Below, piece after piece: positions 45,335 through 56,624 of a stretch of DNA of 64,000 nt. The notes below the pieces were generated by a model, which saw only the letters and a list, made by a program, of their open reading frames with translations, was not told where the DNA came from and searched no databases. The position numbers and the translations under genes were made by a program. Numbering within the stretch: the stretch's first letter is position 1; the number at the start of each line of letters is the position of its first letter. The DNA comes from Pseudomonadota bacterium (lineage in GTDB: Bacteria; Pseudomonadota; Gammaproteobacteria; Acidiferrobacterales; UBA6901): positions 20,242 through 84,241 of the forward strand of contig JAKASJ010000012.1 in assembly GCA_021819085.1 (NCBI GenBank), written 5' to 3'.

Positions 45335-46143
45335 CAGGCAACCGCCTTGACATGGATGGGCGCGTAGGGTTCGTTCTGCACCAGGACCAGGAGGTTTTCC
45401 TTGAGAAGCTCCAGAAGCGCCATGAACGTGACCACAACACCCATTCTGCCCTCCTGTATGTCAAAAAGTGCCGCAAATTCCACAAACACCTCGGCGTTGA
45501 CACATCCCAGTATCCGGGTCATGCGCTCCCGCACCGACAACGCCTCCAGCATAACACGGTGATGGCGGTACATTTCCGCACGCTGCAATACGCCGCGAAA
45601 GGCGTCGAGCAGCTCAAACAGCGTGACGTTCGGCTCTACGCGCTTGACCGGCCTGGTATCGCACTCCACGACCGCGAGATAGATCTCGCGCCCGACGCGC
45701 GGCCGGTTGTCGATGTCCTCGGCAGCCTGGCGATAGCGCTCGTACTCCTGCAGGCGCCGCACCAGCTGTGCGCGCGGGTCATCCTCTTCCTCTTCATCCT
45801 CCATCTGCGGCAACAGCATGCGCGACTTGATCTCCGCCAGCATCGCCGCCATCACGAGATATTCTCCGGCAAGCTCGAGACGCACACGGGTCATGAGCTC
45901 CACATACTCCACGTACTGCCGCGTGATCTCCGCGATCGGAATATCCAGAATGTCCAGGTTCTGCTTGCGTATGAGATAAAGCAGCAGGTCGAGCGGTCCC
46001 TCGAAGGTCTCGAGAATCACCTCCAGCGCGTCCGGCGGAATATACAGATCCTGCGGCATTTGCATCAGCGCCTGGCCCTGCACGATGGCAAGCGGTTCGC
46101 CCTGCACCGGTATCTCGTTCTCCTGCACCGGCTCGTCCATCAA
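45334..46143 (-). CDS. scpA: segregation and condensation protein A (kleisin)
   Basis: 269 residues. 'FEGPLDLLLYLIRKQNLDILDIPIAEITRQYVEYV' is the SMC-binding N-terminus, and 'EYLVMAAMLAEIKSRMLLP' the next helix. A poly-acid stretch (MEDEEEEDD) precedes the linker, and a winged-helix C-terminus contacts the SMC head. It bridges the SMC heads. The start overlaps the trpS stop by 4 bases; smc itself lies 10 kb away. Confidence 0.95.
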   Translation of the reverse strand: MMDEPVQENEIPVQGEPLAIVQGQALMQMPQDLYIPPDALEVILETFEGPLDLLLYLIRKQNLDILDIPIAEITRQYVEYVELMTRVRLELAGEYLVMAAMLAEIKSRMLLPQMEDEEEEDDPRAQLVRRLQEYERYRQAAEDIDNRPRVGREIYLAVVECDTRPVKRVEPNVTLFELLDAFRGVLQRAEMYRHHRVMLEALSVRERMTRILGCVNAEVFVEFAALFDIQEGRMGVVVTFMALLELLKENLLVLVQNEPYAPIHVKAVA

Positions 46144-47360
46144 CTATACCCCAGCCCCATGCTGCGGCGCACGTCGACCATGGTGTCTTCCGCGATATCG
46201 CGCGCCTTCCGGCAGCCGTCAGAGACGATATTCTTCACCAGCGTCGGGTCTTCGGCCAGCGCTGCGGCACGTTCACGTATCGGCCGCAGCTCCGCAAGCA
46301 CCGCGTCGATCACCGGCTGCTTGCACTCCAGGCAGCCGATGGAAGCGCTGCGACAGCCCTGCTGGACCCATTCCCGCACCGCATCGCCCGAGTAGACCAG
46401 ATGGAACTGCCAGACCGGGCACTTGTCGGGGTCGCCGGGATCGGTACGATGCACACGCGCCGGATCCGTCGGCATGGTGCGGATCTTGCGGGCGACCTCC
46501 TCGGGCGCCTCCCGCAGGCCGATTACGTTGCCGTATGACTTCGACATCTTCTGTCCGTCCAGTCCCGGCATTTTGGACGCTGCGGTGAGCAGCGCATCGG
46601 GCTGGGACAGAATGACCCGCCCTCCGCCCTCCAGGTATCCGAACAGGCGTTCGCGGTCACCGAGCGTGATGCTCTTCTGCTTGTCGAGCAACGCACGTGC
46701 GGTCTCCAGAGCCCCTCCGTCGCCGCGCTCGAGATAGGCCGTGCGCAGCTCACGGTAAAGCTTTGCGGCCTTCTTGCCCAGCTTGCCGATGGCCGATTCG
46801 GCCATATTTTCGTAATCCGGCTCACGGCCATAGAGATAGTTGAACCGCCGCGCGATTTCGCGCGTGACTTCGACGTGCGCAACCTGGTCCTCACCCACCG
46901 GCACAAGCCCGGCGCGGTATATCAGGATATCCGCGCTCTGCAGCAGGGGGTAACCAAGGAAGCCATAGGTGGACAGATCCTTGTCCTTGAGCTTGATCTG
47001 CTGGTCCTTGTACGTCGGCACACGCTCGAGCCAGGACAGCGGTGTGATCATCGACAGCAGCACATGCAGTTCTGCATGCTGCGGGATGTGCGACTGGATG
47101 AACAATATGGCATTCGCCGGATCGACGCCTACCGCAAGCCAGTCCGTCACCATGTCCCAGACATTTTCCTCGATGACATGCGGTTCGTCGTAGTGGGTCG
47201 TCAGCGCATGCCAGTCGGCGACGAAAAACAGGCACTCGTATTCGGCCTGGAGCCTCAGCCAGTTCTTGAGCACTCCGTGGTAATGGCCCAGATGGAGACG
47301 TCCGGTCGGACGCATGCCCGAAAGCACGCGTTGCGGCTGACCCGGGAGAATACTGCTCAT
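46140..47360 (-). CDS. trpS: tryptophanyl-tRNA synthetase
   Basis: 406 residues from the ATG at 47360; longer forms of the frame are non-coding upstream. The HIGH-like motif is LHLGHYHGVL, and KMSKS is GQKMSKSYGN. The Cys-rich end ('GCRSASIGCLECKQPVIDAV') is typical of the longer proteobacterial class. It charges tRNA-Trp. It lies 2 bases after the M50 protease gene. Confidence 0.97.
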   Translation of the reverse strand: MSSILPGQPQRVLSGMRPTGRLHLGHYHGVLKNWLRLQAEYECLFFVADWHALTTHYDEPHVIEENVWDMVTDWLAVGVDPANAILFIQSHIPQHAELHVLLSMITPLSWLERVPTYKDQQIKLKDKDLSTYGFLGYPLLQSADILIYRAGLVPVGEDQVAHVEVTREIARRFNYLYGREPDYENMAESAIGKLGKKAAKLYRELRTAYLERGDGGALETARALLDKQKSITLGDRERLFGYLEGGGRVILSQPDALLTAASKMPGLDGQKMSKSYGNVIGLREAPEEVARKIRTMPTDPARVHRTDPGDPDKCPVWQFHLVYSGDAVREWVQQGCRSASIGCLECKQPVIDAVLAELRPIRERAAALAEDPTLVKNIVSDGCRKARDIAEDTMVDVRRSMGLGYS

Positions 47361-47362
47361 TT

Positions 47363-48046
47363 TCAGGCGAGTCCCACGACCATGGCCACCAGCCGGGCAA
47401 AGAAGTTGCCCACCGGACCGATGACGATCCACAGAACCCCCGTGAACATCAGGGCGAGCAGGATCACGAACCCATAGGGCTCGAGCCGGCTGAGACGCCA
47501 GGCCCAGGGGCCGGGCAACAATCCCACCGCCACCCGGCCACCATCGAGCGGTGGCAGCGGCAGCAGGTTGAACACCATGAGCAGCACGTTCACTGCGATG
47601 CCGCCCAATCCCATGAACTGCAGCGGCTTGCTGACCCACAGCGCGCTGGGCGGCATCAGCGAGCCGACCTTTACGACCAGTCCCCAAAACAGCGCCATCA
47701 GCAGGTTGGCTGCCGGGCCTGCGGCCGCCACGATGGCCATGTCACGCTTGGGATGACGCAGGTTCTCCCAGGTGATCGGCACCGGCTTGGCCCAGCCGAA
47801 GATGAACCCGGTGTGGAGCAACAGCAGCACTGCGGGCACCAGAATGGTCCCGATCGGATCGACATGCCTGATGGGATTCAGGGTCAGACGGCCCAGGCGC
47901 TCCGCGGTCGGATCGCCGAGACGCTTGGCCACCCAGCCATGCGCGACCTCATGAACAATGATGGCGAACAGCACCGGCAGGACAAGAATGGAAATGAGCT
48001 GGGGAGGCGTGAGCGCCTGCAGTATCCCGAGAATTTGATCCAGCAT
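47363..48046 (-). CDS. site-2 protease family (M50) membrane metalloprotease
   Basis: 227 residues with about five membrane spans. The zinc motif HEVAH holds His32, Glu33, His36, and the second motif LPPLDGGR gives the third ligand Asp. Like E. coli RseP relatives but short, without PDZ. It cuts membrane proteins; targets unknown. Conserved upstream of trpS in many gammaproteobacteria. Confidence 0.93.
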   Translation of the reverse strand: MLDQILGILQALTPPQLISILVLPVLFAIIVHEVAHGWVAKRLGDPTAERLGRLTLNPIRHVDPIGTILVPAVLLLLHTGFIFGWAKPVPITWENLRHPKRDMAIVAAAGPAANLLMALFWGLVVKVGSLMPPSALWVSKPLQFMGLGGIAVNVLLMVFNLLPLPPLDGGRVAVGLLPGPWAWRLSRLEPYGFVILLALMFTGVLWIVIGPVGNFFARLVAMVVGLA

Positions 48047-48092
48047 GCGTGCAGTATATCAGGCCGTCCCTCCCGCGGCCACGCGCGGCTCG

Positions 48093-48728
48093 TCACTCCG
48101 GCAGACGTGCCATGAACGGCCCGGTATCTCCTTTGCCACTGCGCGTAACCCTTGCCACCCCATCGTTGAGTTCCACAACCGTGGTCGGCTCCCAGCCGCA
48201 ATTGCCGCCATCGACCACCAGATCGAGCTGGTGCTCGAGACGCTCGCGTATCTCCTGCGGCTCGGCCAGCGGCAGCTCCTCCCCCGGCAAGATCAGGGTT
48301 ACGCTCATCAGCGGCTCGGCCAGGTCCGCCAGCAGCGCCTGAACGATGGCATGCGCCGGGATCCGCAGCCCGATGGTCCTGCGGCGCGGATTCTGCAGGC
48401 GCCGCGGAACTTCGCGCGTCGCCGGAAGAATGAATGTGTAGGGGCCGGGGGTACTGGCCCGCAGGATGCGGTAGTCCGCATTGCCCACACGTGCGTAGAG
48501 CGCGACTTCCGTCAGGTCACGGCAAACCAGGGTAAAATCATGGCGGTCATCCAGCGCGCGGATGCGGCGGATGCGTTCCATGGCTGCCTTGTCTCCGATA
48601 TGGCAGCCGAGTGCATAGCTCGAATCCGTCGGATATGCGATCACACCGCCGCTGCGCACGATTTCCACCGCCTGGCGAATGAGGCGCGCCTGCGGATTCT
48701 GCGGATGGATCTGGAAGTACTGGGTCAT
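48093..48728 (-). CDS. YciO/Sua5-family threonylcarbamoyladenylate synthase-like protein
   Basis: 211 residues. The Sua5/YrdC fold is recognised by 'AVEIVRSGGVIAYPTDSSYALGC', 'RIRRIRALDDRHDFTLVCRDL' and 'RASTPGPYTFILPAT.EVPRRLQNPRRRTIGLRIP'. YciO lacks or retains the t6A activity depending on species; TsaC is the standard one, and its presence elsewhere is unknown here. Confidence 0.9.
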   Translation of the reverse strand: MTQYFQIHPQNPQARLIRQAVEIVRSGGVIAYPTDSSYALGCHIGDKAAMERIRRIRALDDRHDFTLVCRDLTEVALYARVGNADYRILRASTPGPYTFILPATREVPRRLQNPRRRTIGLRIPAHAIVQALLADLAEPLMSVTLILPGEELPLAEPQEIRERLEHQLDLVVDGGNCGWEPTTVVELNDGVARVTRSGKGDTGPFMARLPE

Positions 48729-48979
48729 TCTGCTGCTCCCACCGGCTGCCGTGCGCTAATGCCGCCCGCCCCGCTCCGGCATAATGCGCTTCGCGGCGGC
48801 CTGCCGCCCGTTTCTGTCCACCCCGCCCAGAGACCCGGGGCGCCAATCCGAAGCCGGCCCCGCCGAAAAGTACGCACGGTGCATTATGGGGCATCCCGCT
48901 GGGGACATACACCTGTTTGCGGGCGACGACCCTGAGGGTCGCAATCAGGCAGCACACTGTATCGCCGGGAACCGGCCAC

Positions 48980-49807
48980 TCACCACGAGGTCCACAGCGC
49001 CCGGCAGGACTCCGGAAGCGGCGGCAGCCTGCCGAGATCGATCCACGGCGCCTCCGGTCCGTGATAGTCGGACCCGCAGGAAGCCATGAGATCGTAACGC
49101 GTCGCCAGCGCTGCAAAGCGCAGACAATCGTCGCGGCTGTGGCTGCCCGAAACCACCTCGATCGCCGCTCCGCCCGATTCCTTGAATTCCGTCAACAGCC
49201 GCTGCAGACGGGTAGCGCTCAACTTGTAGCGCGCTGGGTGCGCGATCACCGCCTGGCCGCCGGAGGCACGAATCCAGCCAAGCGCCTGCGGCAGGCTGGC
49301 CCACTGTCCGGGAACGTAACCGGGTTTGCCGCGCACCAGGTATTTCGAAAACGCATCGCGCACGTCCCGGGCATGGCCTTCCTCTGCAAGGAACTGGGCA
49401 AAGTGGGTGCGGCCGATCAGCACACCGCGCGCCCGGGCACGGGCTCCGGCACAGGCCCCGTGAATACCCTTGCGTTCCAGCCGCCGGCCGATTTCCTCGG
49501 CGCGCCAGTCACGGAATCTGAGCTGTTCGACCAGACCGGCCTGCAGGCAAGCGTCATCCGTATCGATGCCCAGGCCTACGATATGGATGGTTTGCGCACC
49601 CCAGGTCACCGAAATCTCGACGCCCGGCACCAGCACGACCCCCGCGGCATCCGCTGCGGTCCGCGCTTCCCCGATACCGGTCGTGATGTCGTGATCGGTC
49701 ACGGCCAGGACATCCACCCCGTTGCAGCGCGCGCGCATCACCAGATCGGACGGCGACAGTGTGCCGTCCGAATGATACGTATGGGAATGCAAATCGTAGT
49801 GCGGCAT
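48980..49807 (-). CDS. PHP-domain phosphoesterase (YciV/RNase AM type)
   Basis: 275 residues. PHP metal motifs: DLHSHTYHSDG (His7, His9), 'AVTDHDITTG', 'VPGVEISV', 'AHPARYK', 'EVVSGSHSRDD', 'GSDYHGP'. YciV/TrpH is a 5'-3' exoribonuclease and 3',5'-nucleotide phosphatase. It heads the conserved run yciV-yciO-M50-trpS-scpAB. The gene at 49912 is divergent. Confidence 0.9.
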   Translation of the reverse strand: MPHYDLHSHTYHSDGTLSPSDLVMRARCNGVDVLAVTDHDITTGIGEARTAADAAGVVLVPGVEISVTWGAQTIHIVGLGIDTDDACLQAGLVEQLRFRDWRAEEIGRRLERKGIHGACAGARARARGVLIGRTHFAQFLAEEGHARDVRDAFSKYLVRGKPGYVPGQWASLPQALGWIRASGGQAVIAHPARYKLSATRLQRLLTEFKESGGAAIEVVSGSHSRDDCLRFAALATRYDLMASCGSDYHGPEAPWIDLGRLPPLPESCRALWTSW

Positions 49808-49911
49808 ATCTCGGGCGCGTCCTCCAGCCGATCGTGGCTACCCTGTGCGTGGCGCTCCGGCCGGAGGGGAGTGCGCGCCTCTCGTCCGGAGTTTGAATCA
49901 GAGTATCATGC

Positions 49912-50679
49912 ATGGTCGACATAATTAACCTGGCCACAGTCTCCATGGAATTGATCGCCGCGCTGCCGGCAGCAACCGAGCGTTTCAAGGTGGCCGCGAC
50001 CCAGATCCGGACCGCCTATGCGCGCCGCGCACCTGCTGCCAGCGATCAGGTTACCCCTACACAACTCATTGACGCGCTGGAGCAATTTCTGTCCGTGGCC
50101 AGCAATCTCGACCGCGAGGAAGGAGAAACCGGTCCAATCCTGATGGATGACGTGAACCAGCTTGGGGACTACGGCCTCAATCTGCTCGCCGACCTCGCAG
50201 CCTGGGCACAGCAGCTCGGCCTGAAAGACGCCTATTTCGAAATCGGAATGACGACCCTGACGATCGCGGATTGGACAATCCGCCACCACGGCCGCATCCG
50301 CTCGCCCGAACCCGTGGTGAACGCGCTGGCGGATACGGCCAACCGCACAACCGAAGCCGGAGAACTCGAGCGGATGGCGCGGTTCATGGGCGAAGTGATC
50401 CACGCCTGCGACAGCTTCATACAGCAGGATATGGAAAAGACCAACCCTGGCCGGCCATGGCGGCTGCTGCATCTGAACCGGGGTATCGTGGCAACCCGGT
50501 CACATAATCCGGCCCTCATGACGCAGGTCTTCGACGAGCTGGTACGTGCCCTGCCAGAGGAGGCTCCCGGCTTTTTCGAGCAGGGCATGCAGCAGATGGA
50601 GGCGCTCGATTACCCGGCACCCGTGCGCGCGGTCATGGAACGTTACCGGTCAGCGTGGAGCCGCCCGGTACTCCATTAG
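49912..50679 (+). CDS. conserved hypothetical protein
   Basis: 255 residues, soluble, helical, with no signal or catalytic motif I can name. The sequence is acidic in the middle (DREEGETGPILMDDVNQLGDYGLNLLADLAAWAQ when read in segments). It is divergent from the PHP gene and precedes yciB, an arrangement I recall in some gammaproteobacteria, but the function is unknown. Confidence 0.6.
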   Translation: MVDIINLATVSMELIAALPAATERFKVAATQIRTAYARRAPAASDQVTPTQLIDALEQFLSVASNLDREEGETGPILMDDVNQLGDYGLNLLADLAAWAQQLGLKDAYFEIGMTTLTIADWTIRHHGRIRSPEPVVNALADTANRTTEAGELERMARFMGEVIHACDSFIQQDMEKTNPGRPWRLLHLNRGIVATRSHNPALMTQVFDELVRALPEEAPGFFEQGMQQMEALDYPAPVRAVMERYRSAWSRPVLH

Positions 50680-50743
50680 GCGGCCTCGTTGCCCCTGCTG
50701 CGGCGACGTGCGAAAATGTTTCTTTTCCGGCAGACCCGGGCGT

Positions 50744-51322
50744 ATGAAGATATTTATTGATTTCTTTCCGCTTTTTCTGTTTTTCCTGGCTTTCAAGCTG
50801 GCCGGGATCTATGTCGCCACGGCAGTGGCGATTGCCAGCTCGTTCCTGCAGGTTGCCTGGTACCGGTACCGGCACGGGCGTTTCGAAACCATGTACCTGA
50901 TCCAGCTGGCGGTCATCGGCGTATTCGGCGGGCTCACGCTGGCACTGCACAACGATACGTTCATCCGCTGGAAGCCGACCATCCTGTACTGGACCTTTGC
51001 CGCCGTGTTCCTGGGAAGCCAGATGACCGGCCGCAAAACAGCCGCGGAGCATCTGCTCGACAAGCAGATCTCCCTGCCGGCACGCATATGGAAGATCTAC
51101 AACCTGAGCTGGGCGCTGTTTTTCCTGCTGATGGGCATCCTTAATCTGTACTTTGCGTTCTTTTACGGCCTGCAGCACAGCAAAGCCGTGCGCCTCGAGA
51201 CCTGGGTCAATATGAAGGTCTGGGGTTCGCTCGCACTGACATTCGTGTTCGCGGCGGCACAGGCCCTGTTCCTGTCGAAGCACATGGATCAGCCACAGGC
51301 CGAAGCGCAAAAGGAAGAATGA
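50744..51322 (+). CDS. yciB: inner membrane protein YciB (septation protein A)
   Basis: 192 residues with five spans. Family start [24 protein letters not shown]; then '[14 protein letters not shown]', '[25 protein letters not shown]', '[20 protein letters not shown]' and '[25 protein letters not shown]'. It takes part in envelope synthesis and cell division. It overlaps the yciI gene by 4 bases. Confidence 0.95.
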   Translation: MKIFIDFFPLFLFFLAFKLAGIYVATAVAIASSFLQVAWYRYRHGRFETMYLIQLAVIGVFGGLTLALHNDTFIRWKPTILYWTFAAVFLGSQMTGRKTAAEHLLDKQISLPARIWKIYNLSWALFFLLMGILNLYFAFFYGLQHSKAVRLETWVNMKVWGSLALTFVFAAAQALFLSKHMDQPQAEAQKEE

Positions 51323-51624
51323 CGATGTTCTACGCGATCAACGGGCAGGACAGGCCCGACAGTCTCGGCAAACGGAAGGCTGCGCGGGCGGCCCACCTCC
51401 AGCGGCTGGAAAAGCTGCGCGACGAAGGGCGGCTGCTTCTGGCGGGACCCTACCCCGCCCTGGATGCTGAAGATCCCGGCGCAGCCGGATACAGCGGCAG
51501 CCTGGTCGTTGCCGAGTTTGCCTCGCTCGGGGACGCGCAGGCCTGGGCCGATGCCGATCCGTACGTGCACGCCGGCGTCTACGCCGAGGTCACGGTCCGG
51601 CCGTTCCGCAAGGTTCTGCCGTGA
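51319..51624 (+). CDS. yciI: YciI-like protein
   Basis: 101 residues; the ATG at 51325 (MFYAINGQD) may be the true start. Family features: '[36 protein letters not shown]', then '[36 protein letters not shown]'. A ferredoxin-like fold with a catalytic-looking His-Asp pair; the role is not firmly known. It overlaps bolA by 4 bases. Confidence 0.93.
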   Translation: MTMFYAINGQDRPDSLGKRKAARAAHLQRLEKLRDEGRLLLAGPYPALDAEDPGAAGYSGSLVVAEFASLGDAQAWADADPYVHAGVYAEVTVRPFRKVLP

Positions 51625-51887
51625 CCGCAGGCACCGCGGCGATCGAGCAGCAGCTGCGCACCTCCCTTGAGGCGCAAGCCGTTGAGGTCGTCGACGAAAG
51701 CGCCCTGCATGCCGGGCATGCCGGCGCCCGCGGCGGCGGCCATTACGCGGTCACCGTGGTTTCACCGCAATTTTCCGGCAGGAGCCCGGTCGAACGTCAC
51801 CGCATGATATACGCGGCGCTCGGCGATGCCATGCGGTCGCAGATTCACGCGCTCAGCATACGCGCCTTCTCGCCCGAAGAACTCTAA
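51621..51887 (+). CDS. BolA family protein
   Basis: 88 residues from a GTG start that overlaps the yciI stop. The class motif is '[20 protein letters not shown]' and '[31 protein letters not shown]...[11 protein letters not shown]'. BolA-like proteins bind [2Fe-2S] with monothiol glutaredoxins and affect morphology and redox stress. The expected Cys/His pair near 'H.GH' is present. Confidence 0.9.
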   Translation: MTAGTAAIEQQLRTSLEAQAVEVVDESALHAGHAGARGGGHYAVTVVSPQFSGRSPVERHRMIYAALGDAMRSQIHALSIRAFSPEEL

Positions 51888-51921
51888 ACAACAGATTGCA
51901 CACCCAACAAGAGGCCAATCC

Positions 51922-52734
51922 ATGAAATATTCGCGCCCATTGATCCTGCTCGCGGTCGTGAGCTTCGCCCTGTTCGCCACTGCGTGTCACAAGAAAAGCG
52001 CGGTAACCAGCGGCAAGGTGGTCGCCACTGTCAACGGTCAGCCGATCACCGAGACGGAATTCGACAGCTACCTGCAGCTGAACCGGATTCAACAGCCGGT
52101 TCCGGACAAGACCAGGAAGCTGGTTCTGGATCAGATGATCAATCTCATGCTGCTGTCGCAGGATGCGGTCAAGCACGGCCTCGACAAACAGCCGGACGTG
52201 CGCTTCCTGATCAAGCAGCAACGCGAGAACATCCTGGCGAACGCCATGGTGCACCAATACCTCACGGAAAATCCCGTTTCGGACGCAGACGTGAAGGCTC
52301 GTTACGACCAGGAGCTGGCCAAGACCAACAAGTACGAGTACCGTGCCCGCCATATACTGGTCAAGTCCAAGACCGAAGCCCAGAGGATCATCACCGAGCT
52401 GCAGCACGGGGCGAACTTCGCCACGCTCGCCAAGAAGGATTCCATCGACCTGCAGTCCGCGCGGGTGGGCGGCGAGCTGGGCTGGTTCAACCAGACCTCC
52501 ATGGTCCCCGCCTTTTTTGATGCCGTGACCAAGATGAAGAAGGGTGAGATCACCCCCCAGCCGGTCAAGACCCAGTTCGGCTATCACGTGATCCAGCTCG
52601 AGGACGTGCGCCCCTTCAAATTCCCCCCGTACGACGAAATCAAGGATCGCATCCGCACACTGGTACAGCAGGAGCGGATCAAGCAGATGCTCGGCCAGCT
52701 CAAGGCCAAGGCAAAGATCGATCTGACCAGCTAG
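51922..52734 (+). CDS. lipoprotein peptidyl-prolyl isomerase (PpiC/parvulin type)
   Basis: 270 residues. The signal ends with a lipobox (FATAC), so it is an outer or periplasmic lipoprotein. A SurA-like N-terminal helical part ('VATVNGQPITETEFDSYLQ..') precedes the parvulin domain (about 130-225: 'YRARHILVKSK', 'FATLAKKDSIDLQSARVGGELGWF', 'FGYHVIQLEDVRP'). It assists protein folding in the periplasm. It is followed by a 30-base palindrome before convergent ligA. Confidence 0.92.
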   Translation: MKYSRPLILLAVVSFALFATACHKKSAVTSGKVVATVNGQPITETEFDSYLQLNRIQQPVPDKTRKLVLDQMINLMLLSQDAVKHGLDKQPDVRFLIKQQRENILANAMVHQYLTENPVSDADVKARYDQELAKTNKYEYRARHILVKSKTEAQRIITELQHGANFATLAKKDSIDLQSARVGGELGWFNQTSMVPAFFDAVTKMKKGEITPQPVKTQFGYHVIQLEDVRPFKFPPYDEIKDRIRTLVQQERIKQMLGQLKAKAKIDLTS

Positions 52735-52756
52735 GCGGGCGGCTCACTGCACGTCA

Positions 52757-52786
52757 ATCCACCCTCTGCGGCCGCAGAGGGTGGAT
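52757..52786. terminator. 30-base perfect palindrome between ppi and ligA
   Basis: ATCCACCCTCTGCGG is directly followed by its reverse complement. GAGGGTGGAT from its right arm recurs at 52818-52827. No T-run is present on either strand. It sits between converging genes, so a two-way transcript stop is the likely role. Confidence 0.5.
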
Positions 52787-52828
52787 CACTCCGGTGGCTC
52801 CCTCGGGTTGCAGCGGGGAGGGTGGATG

Positions 52829-55348
<2,520 letters not shown>

Positions 55349-56605
55349 CTAGAACAGACGCATGGCGGCTTCGCTTCCCGGCACGATGCCGCGTGCCTGC
55401 ATGTCCGTGGCAATCCGGTCGATCTGGGTGCGAATCACCCTGAGCCCGGCCTCGGTCAACGGTTTGGAATCCTGGTCGACGAGGCGGCCGTCCAGCAAAT
55501 CGCACAGGCCGCGCGCCGTCTCGATCATCTTCTCGAACACTCCGGCAGGCTGATAGGCGCAGGGAACGTTCATGAAAAGTGTCAACCCCATCGTCTTCAA
55601 AACATTGAGGGTATCCGGATCGAATTCCCCGGGATCATACAGATTGGCGAGACTGAAGAGATGCCGGCACCCGAGCGGATTGTCGTTCTTGAAATGGAAG
55701 ATATTCATCGCCCCGAACTGCATGCCGAGCTGCGTGGCCGCCTGACTGATGGCGCGGCCACTGAAACCATGCGGATTGTTAGACAGCACGTTGACGCTTG
55801 CCAGCACGTCATTGGCCTCGCAGAAGCGGTCAAGTTCGTGCGCCACTTCCACCGCCTCTTCCAGGGTGACCGAAAGCTTCGTGGGCCGCTGCAGCGTGTC
55901 TGCGAGCTTCAGCGACATCTGCACGAAGGTGTTGAGTTCCGACTCGTTCACCGGACCATGGCTGTCGGCGAGCTGGATCGACACGGCCACGTCGCTGTAC
56001 TGCGCATATTCGCGGTCGGACTCGAGATTGGACCACTGCTTGGTCAGGTATCCCCGGCCAAAAATCTGGTGCGGTTTTTCCAGCAGGTACTCGTTCTGCT
56101 TGTAGATTCCCAGCGCCTGATTCCGGTTCACCGGACCCGCCCCGGGAAGGTGGATCAGGAAATCGATCTTTTCATCCGGCAGCTGCTGGCGGCCGGGTCC
56201 GCCCGCAGCGGCGTTTTCGGACTGACCCAGATTCAGGCTCAGGTTCAGCGGCATCAGGGCAGCACTTTCGAAGCCTTCGAGTTCCTCGTAATGCTCGATG
56301 TCCGGAGCACGACCCGTGCCGCCCGCCAGTGGCACGTCCGGCTTGAGAAACTTTGCGTCGGCGATCGCCGGCGGCCCGGGATTGATGTCGAGGCCGGTCG
56401 CGACCGGCGGCTCGCGCCGCGCAGTGAGCACCGCCGCCTCCGCGCGCTGCGCGACGGGCGCACGGGGCGCGGCATCCCGCGGGTCCCCGTGCCCAGCCCG
56501 GCCCCTGCGCCGCCGCAGCGGGAGGCGCAATCTCCCGTAGGAACCGATCGCCACGCCCCCGATGATGAGCAAACCGATCAGGAGCAGAGCGTATTGCAGA
56601 TTCAT
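55349..56605 (-). CDS. zipA: cell division protein ZipA
   Basis: 418 residues from the ATG at 56605. An N-terminal membrane span (about 5-22) is followed by a basic stretch (RLRLPLRRRRGRAGHG), a Pro/Ala-rich linker, and a C-terminal FtsZ-binding domain (about 150-418), with 'DEKIDFLIHLPG', 'RNQALGIYKQNEYLLEKPHQIFGR', 'KLSVTLEEAVEVAHELDRFCEAND' and others. It anchors the Z-ring. The stop of smc lies 20 bases upstream of its start. Confidence 0.92.
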   Translation of the reverse strand: MNLQYALLLIGLLIIGGVAIGSYGRLRLPLRRRRGRAGHGDPRDAAPRAPVAQRAEAAVLTARREPPVATGLDINPGPPAIADAKFLKPDVPLAGGTGRAPDIEHYEELEGFESAALMPLNLSLNLGQSENAAAGGPGRQQLPDEKIDFLIHLPGAGPVNRNQALGIYKQNEYLLEKPHQIFGRGYLTKQWSNLESDREYAQYSDVAVSIQLADSHGPVNESELNTFVQMSLKLADTLQRPTKLSVTLEEAVEVAHELDRFCEANDVLASVNVLSNNPHGFSGRAISQAATQLGMQFGAMNIFHFKNDNPLGCRHLFSLANLYDPGEFDPDTLNVLKTMGLTLFMNVPCAYQPAGVFEKMIETARGLCDLLDGRLVDQDSKPLTEAGLRVIRTQIDRIATDMQARGIVPGSEAAMRLF

Positions 56606-56624
56606 CGGTCTCAGCCCGTGAAAC